Shown here: piece by piece, positions 1-6,362 of the stretch
Position numbering within the stretch: position 1 is the stretch's first letter
How the letters are laid out: the number at the start of each line of letters is the position of its first letter
Assembly (NCBI RefSeq): GCF_014595885.1
Contig: NZ_JABUKC010000001.1
Location: 744,001 to 808,000 of the forward strand
DNA: 64,000 nt
Reading direction: 5' to 3'
Source of the DNA: Microcella alkalica
GTDB taxonomy: Bacteria > Actinomycetota > Actinomycetes > Actinomycetales > Microbacteriaceae
The notes under the pieces: model-generated
Told to the model about the DNA's origin: nothing
The model's input: only the letters and a program-made list of their open reading frames with translations
The model's database searches: none
Made by a program: the position numbers and the translations under genes

Positions 1-385
1 TGGACTCCAGCGCGACCGGGCTGGTCGAGCTGCCAGCGGCCACGAGCGCCTTCACGCCCGGGGCCGCAGCGGTGCGGGTCATCGACTTGATCGAGTCAGC
101 CGAGAGGTAGCCACGGTCGTCGCCGTGACCGTCCACGGTGGCCGACTTGGCGCCGGGGCCAGGCTGGAAGGCCGAGTCGGAGCCAAGTGCTGCCACCTGG
201 CCGATGAGCTCGGCGTTCTGCTCGCCGCGGTCGATGGCCGCCTTGAGCTCGATGGCACGGGCAGAGCCCGCCTGAATCTCGGCCGCCTCAGCCTCGGTGA
301 GGTCGCGGCCGGTGGCCTTGGCACTGGCGACGATCGCCGACAGCTTGGCCTGGATGGAACGGAGTTCCTGAATGGTGTTGCTCAT
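1..385 (-). CDS. Phage major capsid protein, HK97 fold, N-terminal part (runs off the window)
   Basis: Only the first 128 codons are present. The start is the ATG at 385, preceded by an AAGGAG ribosome binding site 7 nt upstream. Residues 1-65 form an Ala/Glu-rich helical segment (begins MSNTIQELRSIQAKLSAIVA) typical of the scaffolding delta domain that precedes the mature HK97 capsid protein. From about residue 85 a Gly-rich stretch (DGHGDDRGYLSADSIKSM) leads towards the expected maturation region. In tailed phages this protein assembles the procapsid and the delta domain is removed by the head protease. No protease gene precedes it here: the next gene upstream is an HNH nuclease across a 374-nt gap. 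The assignment rests on the N-terminal pattern only, so the C-terminal fold is unseen. Confidence 0.7.
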   Translation of the reverse strand, partial: MSNTIQELRSIQAKLSAIVASAKATGRDLTEAEAAEIQAGSARAIELKAAIDRGEQNAELIGQVAALGSDSAFQPGPGAKSATVDGHGDDRGYLSADSIKSMTRTAAAPGVKALVAAGSSTSPVALES

Positions 386-759
386 GGTGATGCTCCTTGG
401 GAAGGGACTGGATGCCACCGTGCTGGTGGCGGGAGTCCGCTTCTCCTGGCGGGAACGCGCACGGCACTGCACCGCTCTCTGCTCGCCTGAGCCTCGGAGA
501 CGGTGGTCGACGTGTCGTCGCGAACTGGCCGGCCAGATGGTCTGCGCTTGCAGGTCTGGGGCGGGGTTGCTGCTGGCGCGACAGGGACAGTCGCGGGATG
601 CAGCTGACCGGCGCGAAGCCGGTGGACTGTGGGGGCGGCGGGACTCTGCCCACTTTCTCCCTACACCTTCATATACCACATCGGGGGCGGGTGCCCGGGG
701 TGCCGTCGAGCTGGTTTGGGGCCCTGGGGCAGCGTTGTTGCGCGGTTGTTGCAATGCCC
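386..759. other. Gap of 374 nt in the mobile element, no convincing gene
   Basis: No reading frame here has both a plausible start with a ribosome binding site and protein-like composition. The longest frames are Pro/Arg-rich read-throughs. The stretch holds an AT-richer patch near 660-680 with TATATG on the minus strand, which could be a -10 element for the capsid gene. It also holds a hairpin at 607-623 (ACCGGC, 5-nt loop, GCCGGT). A gap of this length inside a phage structural operon is unusual and fits either a promoter region for the capsid module or a deletion scar. Confidence 0.5.
607..623. terminator. Small hairpin, possible terminator after the HNH gene
   Basis: Perfect 6-bp arms ACCGGC (607-612) and GCCGGT (618-623) with a 5-nt loop, located about 140 nt downstream of the HNH stop on the minus strand. 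There is no U-run. It may equally be a processing or regulatory hairpin upstream of the capsid gene. Confidence 0.3.
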
Positions 760-1122
760 CTAGCGGCGCGGTGTTGAACGGTAGGTCAGGGGCACCGGGT
801 CGATGCGGAGGTTACGGGTAGCCCGGAAGGTCGGTTCGGCATAGATCGCGAGCAGCCAGGCGATGCGGTCGGGCGGGACACCGACTGCGGTCATCCACTC
901 GACTGGGTCGGTGTTGCTCTTGTCTCGGTTGCACGGGCCACACGCTGGGACGAGGTTGTGGGGCAGGCTGCTGTCTCGGTGGGTGTACGGGTAGAAGTGG
1001 TCCACCTCGGTGGCCGGCGCTCCGCAGTAGACGCAGAGCCACCGGCGGATGGTGGGGGAGCCCCAGCGTCGGGCCGCGCGATCACGGAGGAGGCGGGTCT
1101 CGCGGAAGGGGGCGTGCGGCAT
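760..1122 (-). CDS. HNH endonuclease of the phage element
   Basis: A 120-residue protein starting at MPHAPFRETR. The zinc knuckles are C30-x2-C33 (CVYCG) and C61-x2-C64 (CGPCN). Between them lies D41-H42, the metal- and phosphate-binding pair, and N65 completes the HNH site in a zinc-anchored beta-beta-alpha nuclease. Small HNH proteins of this type assist terminases at DNA packaging in many siphophages and in capsid-forming satellites. No terminase is visible beside this one. The start overlaps the upstream stop by one base (TGATG), so translation is coupled to the 181-residue gene. Longer reading through MERRADPVP is out-of-frame noise from the upstream gene. Confidence 0.85.
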   Translation of the reverse strand: MPHAPFRETRLLRDRAARRWGSPTIRRWLCVYCGAPATEVDHFYPYTHRDSSLPHNLVPACGPCNRDKSNTDPVEWMTAVGVPPDRIAWLLAIYAEPTFRATRNLRIDPVPLTYRSTPRR

Positions 1123-1667
1123 CAGAGGGCGAGGGCGCGGGCTTCGAGGTCCCACGGGCGCTCGGTCCAGAAGTACCAGCAGGCGTCGCGCTCGCTCGGC
1201 GCATCGGGGTGACAGCGGGTGACGTCGCTCGACCGGTTGTGGCGCTGGCACTGGGTCAGCTCGTCGTTCCACAGCTCACCGGGCTGGAGGAAGGCCGGGG
1301 GCTCCGGGAGCGGGTCGTCTCGGTAGAGCTCGGCGACCTGGCGCTGAAGTCGCCGCGCTTCACGGGCCTCCCGGCTTCGATCGCCTCGGCGGTAGCTCGC
1401 CGCTGAGTGCTGAGGGACCAGGCGGGGCGCCGCCGCCAGGGCAGGCGAGACGCGGAACCCGTGGAAGCCGGCCACACCGCGCCGGGTGGACTCGCGGAAG
1501 CCGCGCCGGCGAAGCAGCTCGAAGAAGGCTCGGTCGGAATACGGGTAGCCGCCTGCCACGGCAAGGCGGTAGAGCGCCTTACGCGGGGCCCAGCCGTCGG
1601 GGTCGAGGTCGAACAGGCGGGACAGGCCAGCGGTGTACGGCGGGCGCTGAAGCGTGAATGCAGTCAT
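1122..1667 (-). CDS. Putative winged-helix DNA-binding protein of the element, function unknown
   Basis: A 181-residue protein. The chosen ATG at 1667 has GGAG 8 nt upstream (CCGGAGCCACACC). Earlier in-frame starts lack a binding site and give Pro/Thr-rich junk. Residues 12-70 (core SDRAFFELLRRRGFRESTRR followed by GVAGFHGFRV) resemble the C-terminal DNA-binding winged helix of D5-type phage primases, whose pattern is 's.raFgraLrrrGf...r...G.rgl'. The middle is Arg/Glu-rich and the C-terminal third carries C-x-x-H and C/H residues (CQRHNRSSDVTRCHPD) that might bind zinc. No ATPase or primase catalytic domain is present. It is coupled to the HNH gene by a TGATG overlap. Inferred role: replication- or regulation-related DNA binding. 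I do not recognise a named family for the full length. Confidence 0.5.
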   Translation of the reverse strand: MTAFTLQRPPYTAGLSRLFDLDPDGWAPRKALYRLAVAGGYPYSDRAFFELLRRRGFRESTRRGVAGFHGFRVSPALAAAPRLVPQHSAASYRRGDRSREAREARRLQRQVAELYRDDPLPEPPAFLQPGELWNDELTQCQRHNRSSDVTRCHPDAPSERDACWYFWTERPWDLEARALAL

Positions 1668-1997
1668 GGTGTGGCTCCGGGGGTAGGGCGAAGCGAGCAA
1701 CGTCGTTGCTCCGAGTGACTGCGTTGGAATCGAGTGTGGCGCAGTCGGGCGGGGATTGGCCGGGTGAGTTTCGGGTGGGCGTGTCGCCGAGGGCTCCGGC
1801 CGCGCTATTGAGGGTGGGGTGAGAAAGGGACCCCAGGGTGTGAAAGTGACAGGTATTAACAACTAATAGGGAAGGGGGTGCCCTTCGCGCCCTTTCTACC
1901 CTTGGCAGAGCCAGCAACCCAGCGTTTGCAAGGAAGTTGCAAGGGCGGTTTTGGGCGGCAAGGGCAGTTTCGGAGGGGGCAGAAGTGCTGCGAGGGC
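1668..1997. other. 330-nt intergenic region of the element, probable promoter/control region
   Basis: No gene is supported. The stretch near 1850-1870 is the most AT-rich point of the window (GTATTAACAACTAATAGGG) and reads TTAATAC on the minus strand, a likely -10 for the winged-helix/HNH operon with a leader of about 180 nt. Two TTGCAA copies lie 11 nt apart near 1927-1945. The region separates the integrase stop from the next operon, where phage switch operators usually sit, but no regulator gene is visible in the window. Confidence 0.4.
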
Positions 1998-3596
1998 TCA
2001 GTCGGGGTCGCTGGCGTAGTACCCCGTGCTGACTTCGCGAGGCGCCGGCTGGCGCGGGAGCAGCAGTCCACGGCCCAAGAAAGCGGGTGCGTCGGGGTCG
2101 TCGGGGTCGATCCAGAGCGGGACAAGGCGCTCCGGCTGGTACACCGTGGAGCCCTTGGTCTGGGTAGGGAGGAGCTCAACCCGGTCGAGGCCGAAGCGCT
2201 GGAGCAGGTCACGGCGTGCGAAGTCGTCGGCGTCGGCCCAGGCTTCGGCGATGGTGCGACCGGTGGGGACCCAGCGCTGCGTGATCGTCGCAGGAGTCGC
2301 CTGGAGCTCCGCACGGCGGCTCTTCAGGGTCTGGAGGGCGGCGGCAAGCCGGGATACGTCCGCGTCGTCGTGGGCCATCTGGGCGAGGGTCTGATCGATG
2401 GCCGTCTGCACGGAGGCCAGTTCGTCGGCGGTAGCGGGGTTGGTGACGACTTCTTCAAGGCTGGCTTCCGGCCAGTGGCCGCGGTCCTGGAGGAACTGGT
2501 CTGAGATGGCACGGTCAGCCAGTTCGGCGGTCATGTTCGGAGCGGGGCAGGTGCCACCGGCTTTGCGGGAACAGGTGTAGGTCGGGCGCCCTGAGCGAAC
2601 CGTGACCCACAGCTTGGCCCCGCAGACGCCGCAGAAGAGCAGGCCGCTCAACAGGCGGGCCTTGCGCGGGACTCTGCGAGGCTGACCGGATGAGACCTTC
2701 CCGCTCTTGATACGGGCGCGAAGCTTCGCGCTGGTGTCGGAATCGAGGGCAGCGGGAAAGGGCTGAAGCGGGAGACCGTTGTCGTCGAGGACGAGCGACC
2801 AGACCTTCTTGCCGTCCACGAGGCGGGAGACGCTGACGCGGCCGAGCACGGCATCGCCGGTGAGGATGGCCGCCACGGCAGGCCAGGACCAGACGCCGGT
2901 GCTCAAGCCGGTGGGGTCCGTGCCAGCCAGCTGGGCGAGGCGATAGGGCGAGCGAGTGGTCGGGACGCCTTCCACCGTCAGGATGTCGGCAAGGCTGTTG
3001 ATCGGGCGACCATCGAGAGCCCACGCCGCCATGCGGCGAATGGTTGCGACCTCGGTGGGCTCCAGCACGAGGGTCCGGCCTCTGCCGCTGGGATGCGGGG
3101 CCGAGCGATAGCCGTAGGGGACCGTACCGCCCTTGAAGCGACCCTGCTTCTGGTTGGAGCGGATGGCCGCAGAGACGCGCATCGCGGTGTTGTCGGCCTC
3201 GGTGCGGGCGACTTCTGAGAGGACGGCTGCGGTCAGACGCCAACCGGACTGCGACGACCGGATGCCATCCTTCCAGGCGATGAACTCGGCTGACGGGTTT
3301 CGGTCGAGTACGTCGACCAAGCGGCCCATGGCAGAGATGCCCTGGCGGCTCCAGCGGTCGAGCTTCCACACGATGAGGACTGCAGCCTCACCGCTGTCCA
3401 GCATGCGGAGGGCTTCGTCGGCGTTGGCGCGTGACTTGCGCCCGGAGAGGCCGTCATCGGCGAAGACGCGAACTACGGTGAGACCCTCGGCGTCCGCGAA
3501 GGCACGGAGGTCCGCCTCCTGGCGCTGCACGCTGTCGGAGACACCGTCGTTGGCATCCGACACCGAGAGCCGAAGGTAGAGGACAGCTGCTTTCAT
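1998..3596 (-). CDS. Large serine recombinase (phage integrase)
   Basis: A 532-residue protein. Residues 1-150 form the resolvase-type catalytic domain with nucleophile Ser11 in YLRLS and the Arg-rich active-site segment around DDGLSGRKSR (48-57) and KLDRWSR (78-84). Residues 155-300 form the recombinase DNA-binding domain (GGTVPYGY...). The zinc ribbon uses Cys322, Cys325, Cys342 and Cys350. The last 180 residues include a helical stretch (about 360-430), the coiled-coil segment that controls integration versus excision directionality in this family. Length and domain order match phiC31/Bxb1-type enzymes, which recombine short attP and attB sites without host factors. No excision factor is visible. 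The gene is the outermost of the element, next to the host Tad operon. The start at 3596 has no ribosome binding site but has a -10 box 6 nt upstream, so it is probably leaderless. Confidence 0.95.
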   Translation of the reverse strand: MKAAVLYLRLSVSDANDGVSDSVQRQEADLRAFADAEGLTVVRVFADDGLSGRKSRANADEALRMLDSGEAAVLIVWKLDRWSRQGISAMGRLVDVLDRNPSAEFIAWKDGIRSSQSGWRLTAAVLSEVARTEADNTAMRVSAAIRSNQKQGRFKGGTVPYGYRSAPHPSGRGRTLVLEPTEVATIRRMAAWALDGRPINSLADILTVEGVPTTRSPYRLAQLAGTDPTGLSTGVWSWPAVAAILTGDAVLGRVSVSRLVDGKKVWSLVLDDNGLPLQPFPAALDSDTSAKLRARIKSGKVSSGQPRRVPRKARLLSGLLFCGVCGAKLWVTVRSGRPTYTCSRKAGGTCPAPNMTAELADRAISDQFLQDRGHWPEASLEEVVTNPATADELASVQTAIDQTLAQMAHDDADVSRLAAALQTLKSRRAELQATPATITQRWVPTGRTIAEAWADADDFARRDLLQRFGLDRVELLPTQTKGSTVYQPERLVPLWIDPDDPDAPAFLGRGLLLPRQPAPREVSTGYYASDPD

Positions 3597-3602
3597 GAGA
3601 AT

Positions 3603-3608
3603 AGATTA
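3603..3608 (-). promoter_or_regulatory. -10 box of the integrase gene (leaderless)
   Basis: TAATCT on the minus strand, 6 nt upstream of the integrase ATG. No Shine-Dalgarno sequence fits between. The -35 region (about 3626-3631) would fall in or next to host sequence, so integrase expression may depend on the integration site. Confidence 0.6.
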
Positions 3609-3711
3609 CTGCGAAAAGTCCGGCGGTCTCGTGATCGTGATCTGGGCGCTCGCGGGGCCTGCGCTCTCCGGAGTGTTCCAGCAGGCGATCGATCGGGTCA
3701 CCGGCTTCTGA
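3607..3711 (+). pseudogene. C-terminal remnant of the gene upstream of tadE (Flp-pilin/DUF4244-like), cut by the element
   Basis: A frame that ends with TGA at 3709-3711 and overlaps the tadE ATG by one base codes for about 30 residues ending LVIVIWALAGP...GVFQQAIDRVTGF. The tight TGATG coupling and the hydrophobic-then-amphipathic ending match the last part of the small pilin-like (DUF4244/Flp) gene that precedes tadE in actinobacterial Tad clusters, although a TadC-like C-terminus cannot be excluded. Upstream of about 3607 the frame runs into the integrase promoter. The 5' part of the gene must lie beyond the other end of the element, outside the window. Insertion of the serine-integrase element is the simplest explanation. 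The exact crossover is not visible from one junction. Confidence 0.55.
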
Positions 3712-4097
3712 TGCGGCAGTGGCGCAGCGACGCGGGCTCGGCCACGGTCGAGTTCGTGCTCGTCGGCACCCTGCTGACGCTGCTCGCCCTGTCAGTCATG
3801 CAGATCGCCCTCGCCGCCCACGTGCGCTCGACCCTCATCGACGCGGCGGCCGAAGGGGCGCGGCAGGCGGCGCTCGCCGACAGTTCGCTCGCCGCCGGGG
3901 TCGAGCGCAGTCGCGACCTCATCATCACGGCGCTCGGCCCCGGGTACGCACGCGCGATCGAGGCGACGACGAGCGAGGGCGAGGGCTATCCGATCGTCGT
4001 CGTCACGGTGCGCGCACCCCTGCCCCTGCTGGGGCTCGCAGGGCTCGACGAGGGGCTGGAGGTGTCAGGCCGTGCGGCCATCGAGCCGCGCGGCTGA
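3711..4097 (+). CDS. TadE-family pilus assembly protein
   Basis: A 128-residue protein with a short charged N-terminus, the TadE-type motif GSATVEFVLVGTLLTLLALS (a prepilin-like segment with Glu at position +5 of the hydrophobic helix), and a predicted periplasmic domain. TadE-type minor pseudopilins assist assembly of Flp/Tad pili at the membrane. The start overlaps the truncated upstream gene (TGATG) and the end overlaps the next TadE-like gene by 26 nt, so the three genes form one translationally coupled unit. The upstream tad genes (tadA, B, C, flp) are not in the window and may be separated from these by the element, which could leave this trio without its promoter. Confidence 0.85.
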   Translation: MRQWRSDAGSATVEFVLVGTLLTLLALSVMQIALAAHVRSTLIDAAAEGARQAALADSSLAAGVERSRDLIITALGPGYARAIEATTSEGEGYPIVVVTVRAPLPLLGLAGLDEGLEVSGRAAIEPRG

Positions 4098-4557
4098 GGC
4101 GCTCCGCGCACGCGTGCGTCGAGCATCCGCCGCGGAGGTGGGCTCGGCGTCGATCGAGTTCCTCGTCGCCGGGCTGCTGCTGCTCGTGCCGATCGTCTAT
4201 CTCGTCGTGCTCGTCGCGACCGTGCAGTCGGCCGCACTCGCGACGGAGGGGGCCGCGCGTCAGGCGGCGCGCGTGTTCGTGCAGGCGCCGAGCGTCGGCG
4301 ACGGTGAGGCCGCCGCCGTGCGAGCCCTCGAGCTCGCGCTGGCGGACCACGGCGTGACCGCCGAGACGAGCATCGCGGTGACCTGCCGACCCGAGCCGAC
4401 CGAGTGCCTCGCGCGCCGCGGGTGGGTCACGGTGTCGATCGAGGCGAGCGTGCCGCTGCCCCTCGTGCCGAGCATCCTCGATGTGACCGCGCCGCTCGCC
4501 GTGCCGATCGAGGCGAGCGCGACGCAGCAGGTCTCGCGGTTCCGGGGTGCGCCGTGA
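4072..4557 (+). CDS. Second TadE-like pilus assembly protein
   Basis: A 161-residue protein starting at GTG 4072 inside the end of the previous gene. After an Arg-rich N-terminus comes a prepilin-like segment (GSASIEFLVAGLLLLVPIVY), then a soluble domain with two cysteines in CRPEPTEC that can form a disulfide outside the cell. It is the second minor pseudopilin of the actinobacterial Tad cluster, and the stop overlaps the next gene's ATG by one base. No better start exists: the overlap leaves no room for a ribosome binding site, which suggests re-initiation from upstream translation. Confidence 0.85.
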   Translation: MRPSSRAAEALRARVRRASAAEVGSASIEFLVAGLLLLVPIVYLVVLVATVQSAALATEGAARQAARVFVQAPSVGDGEAAAVRALELALADHGVTAETSIAVTCRPEPTECLARRGWVTVSIEASVPLPLVPSILDVTAPLAVPIEASATQQVSRFRGAP

Positions 4558-5012
4558 TGACGAGCACTCGCCTGCGGGGCGCGGGCGCTGACGACGCCGG
4601 CTCGATCCTGCCGCTCATCGCCGGCTTCGTCGCGCTCTCCCTCGTGCTCGTGCTGCTGGTCACGGCCGCCACTTCGCTCTACCTGGAGCGCAAGCGGCTC
4701 TTCACGCTCGCCGACGGCGCCGCACTCGCCGGCGCGGAGTCGTTCGAGCTCGACGACATCGAACTCGCGGGCGAGTCGCTGCGCCCGCGCCTCACCTCCG
4801 CCGCGGTCGCGCGCGACGTCGCCGCGTACCTGCGCGAGGCGCCGCTCGGCGGGCTCGACGAGGTGAGCCTCGACCGCGCCGCGACCGACGACGGCACGAC
4901 CGCGGTCGTCACGCTCTCGTCGTACTGGCGGCCTCCCGTCGTGACGCTCTTCGTGCCCGAGGGCGTGCGCATCGAGGTGACCGCCGAGGCGCGCAGCGTG
5001 CTGCGGAGGTAG
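4557..5012 (+). CDS. TadG-like (Rv3654c-type) pilus-associated membrane protein
   Basis: A 151-residue protein beginning MTSTRLRGAGADDAGSILPL. A single hydrophobic segment (about 18-45) is followed by YLERKRLFTLADGAALAGAE, the typical sequence of TadE/TadG-like proteins found beside actinobacterial pilus or secretion clusters. The rest is an extracytoplasmic domain without cysteines. The ATG overlaps the upstream stop (TGATG). It is the last gene of the Tad unit, and 63 bp separate it from the next promoter. Confidence 0.8.
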   Translation: MTSTRLRGAGADDAGSILPLIAGFVALSLVLVLLVTAATSLYLERKRLFTLADGAALAGAESFELDDIELAGESLRPRLTSAAVARDVAAYLREAPLGGLDEVSLDRAATDDGTTAVVTLSSYWRPPVVTLFVPEGVRIEVTAEARSVLRR

Positions 5013-5063
5013 CGTGCCCTCAAGCCGGCTGGGCGGCTTCTGCATGCTCCCAGAGGGTGTGGT

Positions 5064-5069
5064 TAGGTT
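5064..5069 (+). promoter_or_regulatory. -10 box of the SDR gene (leaderless)
   Basis: TAGGTT, 6 nt upstream of the ATG at 5076. There is no Shine-Dalgarno sequence. Confidence 0.55.
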
Positions 5070-5075
5070 GCTTGC

Positions 5076-6341
5076 ATGGCTGAACTGGCTGGCTCCTCGA
5101 TCCTCATCCTCGGCGCGACCGGGGGTTTGGGTCGGCACCTCGTTCGACAGCTCGCCGACGCCGGCGCCCGCCTCGTGCTCACCGGCCGCTCGCAGGCCGC
5201 GCTCGACGCGCTCGAGGTTCCGGGCATCGCCATCGCCGGCGACCTGCGCGATCCCGAGCTGCCCCGTACCCTCGTCGCGACCGCGATCATGGCCTACGGC
5301 CGCCTCGACGGCGTCGTCAACGCCACCGGTGTCGTCGCCTTCGGCCCCGCCGCCGAGGTGAGCGACGAGGTGCTCGACGAGCTGTGGCAGATCAACGCCC
5401 TCGCCCCCATGCGCATCGTGCGCGCCGCCGCTCCCGCCCTCGCCGAGGCGAAGGCCGAAGGCTCGCAGCCGTTCATCGTGCACTTCAGCGGCCTCGTCAG
5501 CGAAGCCCCCACCGCCGGCCTCGGCGCCTACTCGGCCGTGAAGTCGGCCCTCGCCGTCTACCAGCAGGTCGCCGGCCGCGAGCTGCGCCGGCAGGACATC
5601 CGTGTGCTGGATGCCCGCCCCGGCCACACCGAGACCGAGCTGTCGCGACACCCCATCGCCGGCGAGACGCCGAAGCTGCCCACCGGCTACGACCCCGAGG
5701 GCGTCGCCCGCCGCGTCATTGCCGCCATCGTCGCCGACGAGAAGGATCTGCCCTCGAGCGCCTTCACCGAGGTGCCGGCCGCCGAGTCGCAGATGGTGCC
5801 CGTCGAGCCCGCCGACATCAACACCGGCGCGCACCCCGCCGTGCGCATGGCTGCGCAGATGCCGCTCGAGGCGTCCGCCCCCGTGACGAGCAGCTCCGAG
5901 CCGTCGAGCGCTGCCGAGCAGGCACCGGTCGAGGAGGCCTCCCCCGAGGCGCCGGCCGAGGGCGAGGCGCCCGTCGAGGCGACCGCGACGGATGAGGCTC
6001 CGGTCGACGCGCCCGACGTCGAGGAGGCCGACGGCGGCTCCGCGGCGAGCGCGGCGAGCGCGGCCTCAGTCGCGAGCCCGGCGTCGCCCGACAGCGCGGC
6101 GAGCCCCGCGAGCGTCGACAGCCCCGCCTCCGTCGAGAGCGCTCCGTCTGCGCCCGACGACGCCGCCGCGGAGGGCGACGAGCCCGAGAGCGACGAGCCC
6201 GTGCACGCCGAGGCCGTCGAGTACGTGGCGCCCGAGCCGCTCGTCGAGCCCGGCAGCGAGCAGAGCGAGACGCATGAGCATGGCGACGCGCACGAGCACG
6301 GCGACCACGAGCACCACGACCACGAGCCGCACCGCTCGTAG
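5076..6341 (+). CDS. Short-chain dehydrogenase/reductase with a long acidic, histidine-rich C-terminal tail
   Basis: 421 residues. Residues 1-230 form a Rossmann-fold SDR: GATGGLG (14-20) binds the nucleotide, NATG replaces the usual NNAG, and the catalytic YSAVK (Tyr-x3-Lys) follows a serine in HFSGLVSEAP. It probably reduces or oxidises a small carbonyl or alcohol with NAD(P)H; the substrate is unknown. After about residue 245 the protein is unlike SDRs: roughly 150 residues of Ala/Pro/Glu/Ser repeats (SAASAAS, SPASPDS), ending in THEHGDAHEHGDHEHHDHEP with about ten histidines. That ending resembles metal-binding tails of zinc, nickel or cobalt proteins. The tail is one open frame with normal codon use, not a frameshift. 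The gene stands alone with its own promoter. Confidence 0.8.
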   Translation: MAELAGSSILILGATGGLGRHLVRQLADAGARLVLTGRSQAALDALEVPGIAIAGDLRDPELPRTLVATAIMAYGRLDGVVNATGVVAFGPAAEVSDEVLDELWQINALAPMRIVRAAAPALAEAKAEGSQPFIVHFSGLVSEAPTAGLGAYSAVKSALAVYQQVAGRELRRQDIRVLDARPGHTETELSRHPIAGETPKLPTGYDPEGVARRVIAAIVADEKDLPSSAFTEVPAAESQMVPVEPADINTGAHPAVRMAAQMPLEASAPVTSSSEPSSAAEQAPVEEASPEAPAEGEAPVEATATDEAPVDAPDVEEADGGSAASAASAASVASPASPDSAASPASVDSPASVESAPSAPDDAAAEGDEPESDEPVHAEAVEYVAPEPLVEPGSEQSETHEHGDAHEHGDHEHHDHEPHRS

Positions 6342-6362
6342 GCGGCGCGGCCTGCAGCCCCG

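Larger units (their letters stand above)
1..3610. mobile_element. Integrase end of an integrated phage or phage-satellite element
   Basis: Four minus-strand genes (integrase, winged-helix-like protein, HNH nuclease, capsid N-terminus) form a block that is less GC-saturated than the rest of the window. It ends where a Tad pilus operon begins. The large serine integrase lies at the extreme end, as usual for these elements, so the attachment junction should be within about 100 bp upstream of its start (roughly 3597-3700). The other end lies outside the window, so element size and core site cannot be read. The right boundary given here is approximate. The order integrase - small DNA-binding protein - HNH - capsid, with no terminase, portal or protease between, differs from a standard siphophage head operon. 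A satellite or a decayed prophage is possible. Confidence 0.75.

Noticed and set aside
288-653. Minus-strand 121-residue frame between the HNH and capsid genes
   Set aside because: No ribosome binding site; the Pro/Arg/His-rich composition is typical of shadow frames, and it overlaps the capsid start.
1927-1945. TTGCAA pair in the mobile element as a copy of the iterons at 50804
   Set aside because: Only two copies, spaced 11 rather than 14 nt, and no related regulator nearby.
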